Of a stretch of DNA of 27,848 nt, positions 15,646-23,259 are shown piece after piece. The DNA is taken from assembly GCA_046498385.1 (NCBI GenBank), contig JAWOAU010000034.1, positions 1 to 27,848 on the forward strand, written 5' to 3'. Every line of letters begins with the position of its first letter. Position 1 is the stretch's first letter. A program made the translations under genes and the position numbers. The DNA comes from Halarchaeoplasma sp046498385. GTDB taxonomy: Archaea > Thermoplasmatota > Thermoplasmata > Halarchaeoplasmatales > Halarchaeoplasmataceae. The notes under the pieces were generated by a model, which did no database searches, had not been told where the DNA came from, and saw only the letters and a program-made list of their open reading frames with translations.

Positions 15646-16343
15646 ACTGGATTGTTTTGGATGTTGACGGTGTCCTCATAGACGTGAGCAGAAGTTATGA
15701 TATGGCCACCAAGCTCACGGTGGAGTACTTTTTAAGTAAGGCGGGGATAGATAAAAAGGTGGACCTCAAAGTGATCGACGAACTTCGCAGAAAGGGAGCC
15801 TTCGGAGACGATTACAACCTGTCCGAGGCACTCCTGAGTGCCGGGGATGACGCTGATGAGATCCCCGCCGGGGCTACCATCCAGTGGGTCAGGGACCGGT
15901 TCGGTACCACCGTACCCGCTGATGATATAAAACGGGTTTTCGATACCTACTATCTGGGAGAGATGTGTCAAGAACCGCTGTTCGAATTCGACGGGTTCTG
16001 GGAAAGGGAGGAGATGATCATAGATCTATCCCTGCTGAAGAAAATCGAAAAGCGGTTCAAAATCGGGGTGGTTACCGGCAGGAGTGCCCTGGAGATGCAG
16101 CTGGCGGAAAGGATCATGGACTATGAATTCACCCGTAAAGTGACCAGTGATGATTATCTGAAACCGGACCCCCGGGCGTTGGCGGTGCTTGTTGATGATG
16201 GACGAGGGGTATTTATCGGAGACTCGAAGACCGACGAACTCCTGGTGGAAACATACAACGACGAATACCCGGGAGAGTTCGATTTCATCATGGTCAAGAG
16301 AGATGTGGAGGACGTGAACGAGGCAATCATGAGTTTGTTATAA
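15642..16343 (+). CDS. HAD-family phosphatase, probable histidinol-phosphate phosphatase
   Basis: 233 residues, haloacid dehalogenase superfamily. All four motifs are intact: motif I LDVDGVLID (Asp7, Asp9), motif II VVTGRS (Thr145), motif III YLKPDP (Lys174) and motif IV FIGDSKTDE (Asp194, Asp198). A helical cap lies between motifs I and II. It is the last gene of a his operon that otherwise lacks a histidinol-phosphatase, its TTG overlaps the hisC stop, and hisB here is monofunctional. Assignment to the dephosphorylation of histidinol phosphate is therefore strong by context but unproven by sequence. Confidence 0.8.
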   Translation: MNWIVLDVDGVLIDVSRSYDMATKLTVEYFLSKAGIDKKVDLKVIDELRRKGAFGDDYNLSEALLSAGDDADEIPAGATIQWVRDRFGTTVPADDIKRVFDTYYLGEMCQEPLFEFDGFWEREEMIIDLSLLKKIEKRFKIGVVTGRSALEMQLAERIMDYEFTRKVTSDDYLKPDPRALAVLVDDGRGVFIGDSKTDELLVETYNDEYPGEFDFIMVKRDVEDVNEAIMSLL

Positions 16344-16374
16344 AAAAAGAAAAGGGGTTTAGGGGTGTTTTTTT
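16341..16374. terminator. Bidirectional T-tract terminator between convergent genes
   Basis: Between the HAD stop and the trpB2 stop lie A-rich and T-rich runs. On the plus strand GTTTTTTT at 16367-16374 follows a G-rich stretch; on the minus strand the sequence reads CCCCTTTTCTTTTTTTATA. Oligo-T tracts of this kind are the intrinsic termination signal of archaeal RNA polymerase, and here one serves each direction. Confidence 0.55.
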
Positions 16375-17665
16375 ACTCGAGTTTGAGCACGTCAGCGAAC
16401 CCGTGCATGTCCATGAAGCCGTGGCCGCTTATGTTGAACAGGATGCTCTTTTCCTCACCGCTCTCCTTGCACGTCAGGGCTTCGTCCATGGCCGCGGCTA
16501 TGCTGTAGGTTGATTCCGCAGCGGGCAAGAACCCTTCGGTCTCGACGAACTTCTTTGCACGCTGAAAAACGTAATCCTCGTCGGAGGGGTATATGATGGT
16601 GTCCAAGAGTCCCTCAGACCTCAGTGCGCTTATGATGGGTGCCGCTGCGTGATACCTCAATCCATCGCCCTTTATGGGTGTAAAGTGCTCCTTGTGGCCC
16701 AGGGTGCACATCTTCAACAAGGGGGTCTGCTCGGCATAATCCCCAAAATCGTACCTGTATTCACCCTTGAGATTGGGGGCAACCTCGCTCTGGGCCGCGA
16801 TGAATTTGGTATCGTTCCCATTCTTTATACGGTCCCTGAAGAAGGGGATGGCTAGACCGCCGAAGTTACTCCCGCCGCCGAGACAGGAGATGACCACATC
16901 GGGGTAATCGTCCACCATCTCCATCTGCTTCTTGGTTTCCAGACCTATTATAGTTTGATGCAGCAGTACGTGGTTGAGCACGGAACCAAGTGAATACACC
17001 GCCTTATCGTCCCCGGAAGCGTCCTCTATGGCCTCGGATATGGCTATGCCAAGGCCGCCGGGATGCTCTTTATCACTCTTCAGCATCTCCCTACCTACCT
17101 CGGTGCGGCTGCTCGGTGAAGCATGCACGTCGGCACCGTAGAGCTGCATGAGCCTGAACCGTTCAGCCTTCCACGACGATGCCGCCCGGACCCAATATAC
17201 CGTAAGGTCCAGGTCAAGAAGGGCGCATGCGTATGCCAAAGCGGTTCCCCACTGTCCAGCACCGGTCTCCGTCGCCATCCTTTCATATCCCTCCGCCTTG
17301 GCGTAGTAAGCCTGGGCGATGGCTGTGTTCACCTTATGGCTACCCGTAGGACTGTAAAACTCCGATTTGTAGTACAGCTTAGCAGGAGTGTTGAGCTTTT
17401 TCTCCAGCCGCCTCGCCCTCACCAAAGGCCTGGGCCTGCCGGACTGTATGTAGAGTTCCCTAACCTCCTCGGGTATCTTTACATATCTCTCAGTGGCACC
17501 CTCCTGCATGAGAACGTTCTTGGAAAAAATATTCCCGAGGTTCTGCAAACGCGAAGGACCTTCCTCGGGGTCCATAGGAGGGGGCAGGGGTGTGGGCAGA
17601 TCCGGAAGGATGTTGTACCATGAAGTGGGCATTTCCTCCGGTGGGAGTGAGATAACATTATTCAT
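16373..17665 (-). CDS. trpB2: Tryptophan synthase beta chain, TrpB2 type
   Basis: 430 residues, longer than TrpB1 and with the TrpB2-type N-terminus (PTSWYNILPDLPTPLPPP). It condenses indole with serine using PLP: Lys111 in TGSHKVNTAIAQ forms the Schiff base, ETGAGQWG carries the catalytic Glu, and CLGGGSNFGG is the phosphate loop. The ATG at 17665 is preferred over the upstream frame start at 17686 because GGAGGTG lies seven bases before it. There is no trpA next to it, consistent with TrpB2 acting on free indole rather than in the alpha-beta complex. A paired TGTACA operator sits upstream and a TrpY-like gene precedes it on the same strand. Confidence 0.93.
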   Translation of the reverse strand: MNNVISLPPEEMPTSWYNILPDLPTPLPPPMDPEEGPSRLQNLGNIFSKNVLMQEGATERYVKIPEEVRELYIQSGRPRPLVRARRLEKKLNTPAKLYYKSEFYSPTGSHKVNTAIAQAYYAKAEGYERMATETGAGQWGTALAYACALLDLDLTVYWVRAASSWKAERFRLMQLYGADVHASPSSRTEVGREMLKSDKEHPGGLGIAISEAIEDASGDDKAVYSLGSVLNHVLLHQTIIGLETKKQMEMVDDYPDVVISCLGGGSNFGGLAIPFFRDRIKNGNDTKFIAAQSEVAPNLKGEYRYDFGDYAEQTPLLKMCTLGHKEHFTPIKGDGLRYHAAAPIISALRSEGLLDTIIYPSDEDYVFQRAKKFVETEGFLPAAESTYSIAAAMDEALTCKESGEEKSILFNISGHGFMDMHGFADVLKLE

Positions 17666-17753
17666 GGTCATCCACCTCCGATCCACTGCACTGTTTTTGA
17701 CCCGAAGGCCTGCTCCGCCCTATATACAACAACTTGCGATTTGTTATCATGAA

Positions 17754-17762
17754 GTACAGTAC
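17754..17762. promoter_or_regulatory. Palindromic GTACAGTAC near the trpB2 transcription start
   Basis: A short inverted repeat between the upstream TATA-like element of trpB2 and its start codon. It contains a partial TGTACA box on the minus strand (CTGTAC). If transcription starts about 25 bases after the 17771-17781 TATA, this lies near the start site. It may be a weak secondary regulator site. A comparable partial box (AGTACAG) occurs upstream of the his operon at about 8752. Confidence 0.3.
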
Positions 17763-17770
17763 GTTATTGT

Positions 17771-17781
17771 ATTATTTAATA
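17771..17781 (-). promoter_or_regulatory. TATA-like element of trpB2
   Basis: Read on the minus strand this is ATTAAATAAT-like, six bases downstream of the paired TGTACA operator, so a bound regulator would abut the TFB/TBP site. A second candidate, GTATATAG at about 17719-17727, would give a shorter leader of about 30 bases. Which one is used cannot be told from sequence. Confidence 0.4.
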
Positions 17782-17787
17782 CTTATG

Positions 17788-17803
17788 TGTACAAAATTGT
17801 ACA
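17788..17803. promoter_or_regulatory. Paired TGTACA operator upstream of trpB2
   Basis: The 16-mer TGTACAAAATTGTACA is identical to the one before the his operon (8780-8795). It lies between the trpY stop (17805) and the trpB2 start, immediately upstream of the trpB2 TATA-like element. TrpY of Methanothermobacter is known to bind TGTACA boxes at trp promoters including trpB2, and the adjacent gene encodes a protein of the same architecture. Repression of trpB2 by this protein is the natural inference. Confidence 0.78.
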
Positions 17804-17804
17804 T

Positions 17805-18302
17805 TTAATAGATGGTTACGCTCAGCACTCCTTTTACATCCCGCATATCTTCTATGGCTTCCATCGGTACCGGAGATTCAGTTATAACGTACAACTTCGG
17901 CTCCTCCTTGAACTCGGGATCTTCCGTGATGCTCTGCCTTATACTTATACCCAGTTCCGCAATGATCTTGGATATTCCGGCCAGTATTCCCGTCTGATGT
18001 GGATCAGTAGGGATCACCTCGATTAGACCCGCCTCGGTATTCATTGCAACGTCCTTGAAAAAGGCGGTTGACCTCAGGTTCCCGAAAATGTCCCGGATAT
18101 CCTCAGTATTCTCTATGGTATCTACGGTTGCGGTAACTGTTCTTCTGTCCACTCCGAGGACACGTCCTATCTTGGACGGGGACATCTTCACGCCGTTGCA
18201 GTATATGTTACCCTCCCCCACACTGAGCCCAGTCTCCAGGAGATATTTTGCCACCTTTTCCTGCCCGGTGTACTCTCTGAAATATTCCTTTATATTCTTC
18301 AT
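17805..18302 (-). CDS. trpY: TrpY-like HTH-ACT transcription regulator
   Basis: 165 residues. An N-terminal DNA-binding region (helix-turn-helix about 40-63, SPSKIGRVLGVDRRTVTATV) is followed by an ACT domain (about 91-165) with GLIEVIPTDPHQTGILAGIS and VKGVLSVTI. ACT domains bind amino acids. The arrangement matches the archaeal family of ACT-containing amino acid regulators to which TrpY belongs, whose TRP box is TGTACA. A paired TGTACA site lies just beyond the stop, controlling trpB2, and a second copy precedes the his operon. GAGGT precedes the ATG, and TTTTTATAAG at 18350-18358 (minus) is the likely TATA. The effector, tryptophan or histidine, cannot be told from the sequence. Confidence 0.82.
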   Translation of the reverse strand: MKNIKEYFREYTGQEKVAKYLLETGLSVGEGNIYCNGVKMSPSKIGRVLGVDRRTVTATVDTIENTEDIRDIFGNLRSTAFFKDVAMNTEAGLIEVIPTDPHQTGILAGISKIIAELGISIRQSITEDPEFKEEPKLYVITESPVPMEAIEDMRDVKGVLSVTIY

Positions 18303-18381
18303 CCTATGACCTCATTGCACTGAACTTGAAATTGTAATGCTAGTCTCCCTTATAAAAACTAACCTTTGCACCGTAAATTCA

Positions 18382-19665
18382 CTATCTTCGGATAATCTCT
18401 TTTCTAGCCGCTTCCTCGACCGTATCCCTGAGCTCACGGGGGCAGGAAACCATCAGTACCCATGAAATGGACGGACGTTTTTGAAGCGCACGACAAAGGG
18501 GACTGTACTTGTACATATCATCGAGACGGCCGTCATCAAGCACCTTTATATTGGTCTTTTCAAGCCGGGGTTCGGACAGTTTCAACTCCTTATCAGGTAT
18601 ATCAACTATTACGTTGTTGGGTGATATGTGTTTTCGAGAGGCGATATTTCGCTCCAAGGCACGTATGAAATCGATGGTACCAAAATCCGGGTCATGGAAT
18701 ATATCTGTATCCTCCAACATGTCCGTTGTCAGTGTGAAGCACTTTTTGTACAGCCGACGCTGCTTCAATCGTTCCACCATTTCCCATTGGAAACCGCCCT
18801 TTGACTTCAGCATACCAAAGAGTTCCCAGTCCACCATGCGGTAAATCTCCTGAAACTGCTCCTTCAGAGGGGTCACCCCCTTGGTCAGCATCAGCTCTGC
18901 GATCCTTGCGGTTTTGTGCAGATAGACCGATGAAAACATCAGCCCTCTTGCTACCAGCATACCTTCCACAGCGGAAACACCGCCCTTTGATATAACCAGA
19001 TCTCCGTTGTGTATCTCTACCGTTTGAAGCAGTCTCTCCAGATCGATTATACCATGGGCGGCCCCTGTATAGTGTGAATCCCTGAGTAGATAGTCTATCT
19101 GGTCCACGTCCATGGGACCGTGGACCATGTGGTAAAGATACTGCTCCCCGCCGAAGTAGGCCTGACCCTTGTGTACGTTGATATTATCCAAGGGTAACGG
19201 CCGTTCCTCACCCTTGATCAGTTCTGCGATGTTGGAAGGTACGAGATCGCCGGACTCCAGTATCTCCGGTATGGTGGGACTGTCCCTATTTTCGGTGAAA
19301 ACCTCGCCGGTGATGAGTTCTTTAGTTATATCCATGTGGTCCTTGCCGGATTCATGTGCCAGGATGCTCTCCAGGGTATGACTGAAGGGCGCATGCCCTA
19401 TATCGTGTAAAAGTGCAGCGGCCATGACGGTATGTTTTTCCTCCTCCGGCAATCCCAGAGCACCGGCCATCCTCTCCGCTACCCTGTAGGCTCCCATGGA
19501 GTGTTCCAGTCGGGTATGGTTGGCCCCGGGAAAGACCAGGCTCGTCAATCCCAGCTGACTGATGCCGCTCAAACGCTGTACCTCGGGAGTTTCCAGCAGT
19601 TCAAGGAAAGGCCCGTAAAATCTTATGCTGCCGTGGATGGTATCCTGCACAGTTTTGTACTTCAT
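18382..19665 (-). CDS. HD-domain phosphohydrolase, SAMHD1-like
   Basis: 427 residues of the dGTPase/SAMHD1-like HD superfamily. The opening YKTVQDTIHGSI and VQRLSGISQLG are family hallmarks. The metal site is formed by His55 in RLEHSMG, His87-Asp88 in ALLHDIGHAPFSH, and an aspartate in the MDVDQIDYLLRD cluster. Relatives hydrolyse dNTPs or related nucleotides; substrate cannot be assigned here. The ATG at 19665 follows a GTG at 19668; the TATA-like TTTTAAATAAG (minus strand, 19689-19699) is centred about 26 bases away, so the message is probably leaderless. It lies 79 bases upstream of trpY but has no evident link to it. Confidence 0.9.
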   Translation of the reverse strand: MKYKTVQDTIHGSIRFYGPFLELLETPEVQRLSGISQLGLTSLVFPGANHTRLEHSMGAYRVAERMAGALGLPEEEKHTVMAAALLHDIGHAPFSHTLESILAHESGKDHMDITKELITGEVFTENRDSPTIPEILESGDLVPSNIAELIKGEERPLPLDNINVHKGQAYFGGEQYLYHMVHGPMDVDQIDYLLRDSHYTGAAHGIIDLERLLQTVEIHNGDLVISKGGVSAVEGMLVARGLMFSSVYLHKTARIAELMLTKGVTPLKEQFQEIYRMVDWELFGMLKSKGGFQWEMVERLKQRRLYKKCFTLTTDMLEDTDIFHDPDFGTIDFIRALERNIASRKHISPNNVIVDIPDKELKLSEPRLEKTNIKVLDDGRLDDMYKYSPLCRALQKRPSISWVLMVSCPRELRDTVEEAARKEIIRR

Positions 19666-19813
19666 CACGGGAAGGCATGCTCGAATGCTTATTTAAAATT
19701 CCCGATAACCGGAAAAGTCAAAATAGACGTGACTCCAATAACGTTACGTGTTCCGGGACGCACAGTCACTACTGGACGATAAACGCACCTTCTTCAAAGT
19801 AAAGGAGGTCCAT

Positions 19814-20587
19814 GTGGTATCATTCAGATGGAACGAATTCAAACCCGAGTTAAAGATATTTCAGGACAATAAACTATCCGAGCTGGATGTGGGATACATA
19901 GACTTCAACGTTTCCCAAGGAAAGTGGTGCGTGGGAAATTTTGAGGTGGTGTACACTCCATGTCCAAATGAAAGGCAGGTGTCCGTGTTTCGACAGTGTA
20001 AACAATGCGCCTCCCCGGCCATAGCAAGGCAGGAGTGCATATTTGAGCCCGGGGACTGCGACGACTGCCCCGGTGGTTTCTGCCAGGAGGAGCACGTGGT
20101 CTATCTGGCCTTTCACGGCATACATCCCAAGGTGGGGATGACCCTTAAGAACAGGTTGAAACAGAGGATCATAGAGCAGGGTGCCGATGCCTACTGTATT
20201 CTGGGAACCTATCCTGATAGGGTAATCGCACGGAAGAACGAAATTTCCCTTAGTGAAGAGTTGGATATACCTCAGAGGGTCGGCTCGAAAAAGGTGTTGA
20301 AATACATGGCCCGAAAGTTGGATAAGCATATCGTGGGAAGAAAATACAGAGCCGTGAAAAATCAGGTCACTGTGGGAAAGCTGCATTTCGTCAACGATTA
20401 TCCCATACCCCGCCCACTTAGGGGAGAACCTCGGCTACGGGCCACGGCTGGCATGCATCGTGGTAAGCAGGTGGGTTTGAAGGGGCGGTATCTGATATAC
20501 GAGAGCGGCGGTTTGCAGGCTCTAGATCTCTCCGACCTTCAGGGGAGAAAGGTAAGGATCAACGAAAGCTACTACATCGAGGTCTAG
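19814..20587 (+). CDS. DUF2797 family protein with Cys cluster
   Basis: 257 residues from a GTG chosen because AAGGAGGT lies four bases upstream; an in-frame GTG at 19748 would add 22 residues with no ribosome site. A cysteine-rich segment (RQCKQC, RQECIF, GDCDDCPGGFCQ), probably metal-binding, precedes HVVYLAFHGIHPKVGMTL and a helix LKQRIIEQGADA. This pattern matches DUF2797, whose C-terminal part resembles a GIY-YIG-like module (tyrosine strand, then K-V-G-M-T). Role unknown. The stop shares CTAG with the convergent FAD gene. Confidence 0.75.
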   Translation: MVSFRWNEFKPELKIFQDNKLSELDVGYIDFNVSQGKWCVGNFEVVYTPCPNERQVSVFRQCKQCASPAIARQECIFEPGDCDDCPGGFCQEEHVVYLAFHGIHPKVGMTLKNRLKQRIIEQGADAYCILGTYPDRVIARKNEISLSEELDIPQRVGSKKVLKYMARKLDKHIVGRKYRAVKNQVTVGKLHFVNDYPIPRPLRGEPRLRATAGMHRGKQVGLKGRYLIYESGGLQALDLSDLQGRKVRINESYYIEV

Positions 20588-21918
20588 AAGTCCTTCAATA
20601 TCCCCCGGGCAGCCAGTATCCCCGTTGCAGCGGCGTTAACAATATCGTGGGAAAGTCCGGCTCCGTCGCCTGCCGCATGCAGGTTTGTTATGGAAGTCTG
20701 CAGTTTCGAGTCCACCTTGAGCCTTTTGGCGTAGAATTTTATCTCCGGTGCGTAGAGCAGGGTATTGTTGGAGTTCACACCCGGTATTATTTTGTCAAGT
20801 TTGTTCAGACCCTCTATTATATCCACCACCGTACGGTGAGGCAGGGACATGGATATGTCTCCCGGTGTAACATCTTTTAGCGTACCCTGTACCGGATTTC
20901 TATCAAGTCGTTGTTGAGTCGATCTCCGGCCGGACCGAAGGTCTCCCATCCTTTGAACGATAGGATCACCACCGCCGATGGTACTTGCAAGCTGGGCTAT
21001 AGCCAACCCATAGCGAGTTGTATCCTCCAGGGGTTCGGTCAGATGTGTCCTTACCAGGAAAGCAAAGTTGGTATTTTCGCTCTCAATGTCCCTCCTGGAG
21101 TGGCCGTTTACGCCTATGAAACCGTCGTAGGATTCCTTTACCACATACCCTCGGTGATTGGTACAGAAAGTTCGGATGAAGTCATCGTAGCTTTTTGTGT
21201 AAAGATGGAACTTGGGATCCCGGTTGACCTCTATAACGTCGTCCATGATGATGCTGGGTACTTCCACACGAACACCGATGTCGATAGGGGCGAATTCCGC
21301 CATCAATTTATTCCTAGCGACAAAACTCTGCACCCAGTCCGTACCTACCCTGCCCGGTGCAATAATGGTTTTATCTGCCTGGATAGTCCGATCTCCGGTT
21401 AATTTTACCCCTGCACAGGTATCTTCATTGATAACGATATCATTAACCCCTGTCTCCACCATAAAATCTACACCCCGGGATTCCAGGGTTTTCTTTAGTT
21501 TTTTTATTAGAGTGGGGGCGCGGTCAGAACCAATATGCGCCTGGGGTATAGGATAAAAACGGGCGCCCACCGAGGCGGCTCTTTTTTTGAGTTTTTCTTC
21601 CTTATCACTATCATCGGTTCGGGGAGGAGGCATGCCGTGTTTAGAAAGTATCTGTGAAACCTGATCAACTAGATCCCAAGCTTCCTCCTCGTTATCCGTA
21701 TAATCGATTAAATTTCCACCAACATCCGGTCTGAGGTTCACCGTTCCGTCGGAAAAGGCACCTGCACCACCTACACCACTCATTATATCCGATTCTTTAC
21801 GGTCGTCGATGTCCTTTCCCTTCTCAACCACCAGTACCCCTATATTACATAAACTAAGTTCGTAAGCGGCGAACATTCCCGCAGGGCCCGAGCCAACTAT
21901 CACTACCTCGTATTTCAT
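20584..21918 (-). CDS. FAD-dependent dehydrogenase
   Basis: 444 residues. The N-terminal dinucleotide-binding motif is VVIVGSGPAGMFAAYELS (5-22), with the acidic end VVEKG. A distinctive GVGGAGAFSDGTVNL segment and the C-terminal NLHAAGDGAGLSHDIVNAAA, which closes the FAD site, place it in the uncharacterised FAD-dependent dehydrogenase group (COG2509-like). Substrate is unknown. AGGTG lies before the ATG, and an AAATAAATAA TATA-like string (minus) is in the divergent spacer shared with purP. The 3' end overlaps DUF2797 by four bases. Confidence 0.87.
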   Translation of the reverse strand: MKYEVVIVGSGPAGMFAAYELSLCNIGVLVVEKGKDIDDRKESDIMSGVGGAGAFSDGTVNLRPDVGGNLIDYTDNEEEAWDLVDQVSQILSKHGMPPPRTDDSDKEEKLKKRAASVGARFYPIPQAHIGSDRAPTLIKKLKKTLESRGVDFMVETGVNDIVINEDTCAGVKLTGDRTIQADKTIIAPGRVGTDWVQSFVARNKLMAEFAPIDIGVRVEVPSIIMDDVIEVNRDPKFHLYTKSYDDFIRTFCTNHRGYVVKESYDGFIGVNGHSRRDIESENTNFAFLVRTHLTEPLEDTTRYGLAIAQLASTIGGGDPIVQRMGDLRSGRRSTQQRLDRNPVQGTLKDVTPGDISMSLPHRTVVDIIEGLNKLDKIIPGVNSNNTLLYAPEIKFYAKRLKVDSKLQTSITNLHAAGDGAGLSHDIVNAAATGILAARGILKDF

Positions 21919-22070
21919 ATTCCCAAACGCACCTGATAAATCAATAGATTGTTTTAGTTATTTATTTGTTTGTGTGATCTTTTACATCTATATGATCTTT
22001 AAACAAACTGCGGTCCAAATCATAAATGATAAATACACACACCACTATTTCACCTTAGAAGTGAGTTACA
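21919..22070. promoter_or_regulatory. Divergent promoter region, FAD dehydrogenase / purP
   Basis: An AT-rich 152-base spacer. For purP, ATGATAAATAC at 22026-22036 is a TATA-like element placing the start near 22056, with GTGAG as ribosome-binding site before the ATG. For the leftward gene, the AAATAAATAA string near 21960-21970 (minus) suits a leader of about 20 bases. No TGTACA box or other conspicuous repeat is present. Confidence 0.4.
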
Positions 22071-23228
22071 ATGTTGGACATAAACATCGTACGGGATAAG
22101 CTAGAGGATTACAATTTAAGTAAAGCCAAAGTGGGAGTAGTAGCGTCACATTCGGCGTTGGATGTATGCGACGGTGCGGTGGACGAGGGATTTCCAACAC
22201 TTGCTGTCTGCCAGAAGGGGAGGGAAAAAACATATGATACTTACTTTAAAACTATTCGAGATAGCGATGAAAAGCGGATTAGAGGGGTAGTGGATGAAAC
22301 CTGGATTTTGGACAAATTCGCCGACGTTTTGAAGGACGAATATCAGAGGAGACTCATAGATGAAAATATCATTTTCATACCGAACCGTTCTTTCACCTCC
22401 TACGTACCTTTGGACCAAATCGAGGACGAGTTCGTAGTGCCCATGGTGGGAAGCCGAAACCTCCTGAGGAGCGAGGAAAGAGAGGAAGAAAAGGATTATT
22501 ATTGGCTTTTGGAAAAAGGAGGACTTCCCTTCCCGAAGAAAATAAAGAATCCAGAAGATATAGACAAGCTGGTCATGGTCAAGCTAAAACACAAGGTAAA
22601 GCGTTTAGAGCGGGGATTCTTCAGCGCATCGTCATACGAGGAGTATAAAAATAAAGCGGATAATCTGATAAAGAATAATGTGATCACCGAGGAAGACCTT
22701 AAAGATGCCAGGATCGAGGAATACATAATCGGGCCGGTGTTCAACTTTGATTTCTTTTACAGTCCTCTTAACGAAAAGGGTTCCAAAATTGAACTACTGG
22801 GTATAGACTGGAGGTTTGAGACCAGCCTGGACGGACATGTCAGACTGCCGGCACCTCAACAGATGACTCTTAGCGAAGAACAAATGATGCCCGAATACAC
22901 CGTCACCGGACACAACAGCGCAACTTTAAGGGAATCACAACTTGAAAAAGTTTTCAAACTAGCGGAGTTGTACGTAAAAGCTACCAAAAAACATTATACT
23001 CCCGGTGTGATAGGCCCATTCTGTTTGCAGACATGCGTTGATAAGGACCTTAACTTTTTCATCTATGATGTAGCACCCCGTACCGGCGGAGGTACCAACG
23101 TTCACATGAATGTTGGACATCCATACGGTAACACACTCTGGGGAAAAAGGATGTCCACCGGGCGTAGACTGGCTCTAGAGATAAGAAGGGGCATAGATAA
23201 AGGCAGACTCAGGGAGATAGTAACTTGA
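22071..23228 (+). CDS. purP: Formate-dependent FAICAR synthetase PurP-like
   Basis: 385 residues, ATP-grasp family. PurP uses ATP and formate to convert AICAR to FAICAR in archaeal purine synthesis, replacing the folate-dependent PurH transformylase. Landmarks are the N-terminal GVVASHSALDVCDGAVDEGF, the substrate-region GFFSASSYEEY, the ATP-grasp strand EEYIIGPVFNFDFFYSP, and the metal-site region FIYDVAPRTGGGTN followed by HMNVGHPYG. Length fits the family. Because HisF releases AICAR, this enzyme links histidine and purine synthesis. PurP paralogues of unclear function exist in archaea, so a divergent copy cannot be excluded. Confidence 0.87.
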   Translation: MLDINIVRDKLEDYNLSKAKVGVVASHSALDVCDGAVDEGFPTLAVCQKGREKTYDTYFKTIRDSDEKRIRGVVDETWILDKFADVLKDEYQRRLIDENIIFIPNRSFTSYVPLDQIEDEFVVPMVGSRNLLRSEEREEEKDYYWLLEKGGLPFPKKIKNPEDIDKLVMVKLKHKVKRLERGFFSASSYEEYKNKADNLIKNNVITEEDLKDARIEEYIIGPVFNFDFFYSPLNEKGSKIELLGIDWRFETSLDGHVRLPAPQQMTLSEEQMMPEYTVTGHNSATLRESQLEKVFKLAELYVKATKKHYTPGVIGPFCLQTCVDKDLNFFIYDVAPRTGGGTNVHMNVGHPYGNTLWGKRMSTGRRLALEIRRGIDKGRLREIVT

Positions 23229-23259
23229 ACTTAAATATAAGATACAGGAGGACCTTTAC

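Noticed and set aside
18505..18517. TGTACTTGTACA-like sequence as a further regulator site.
   Set aside because: It lies inside the HD-protein coding sequence with wrong spacing between half-sites, so it is probably chance.
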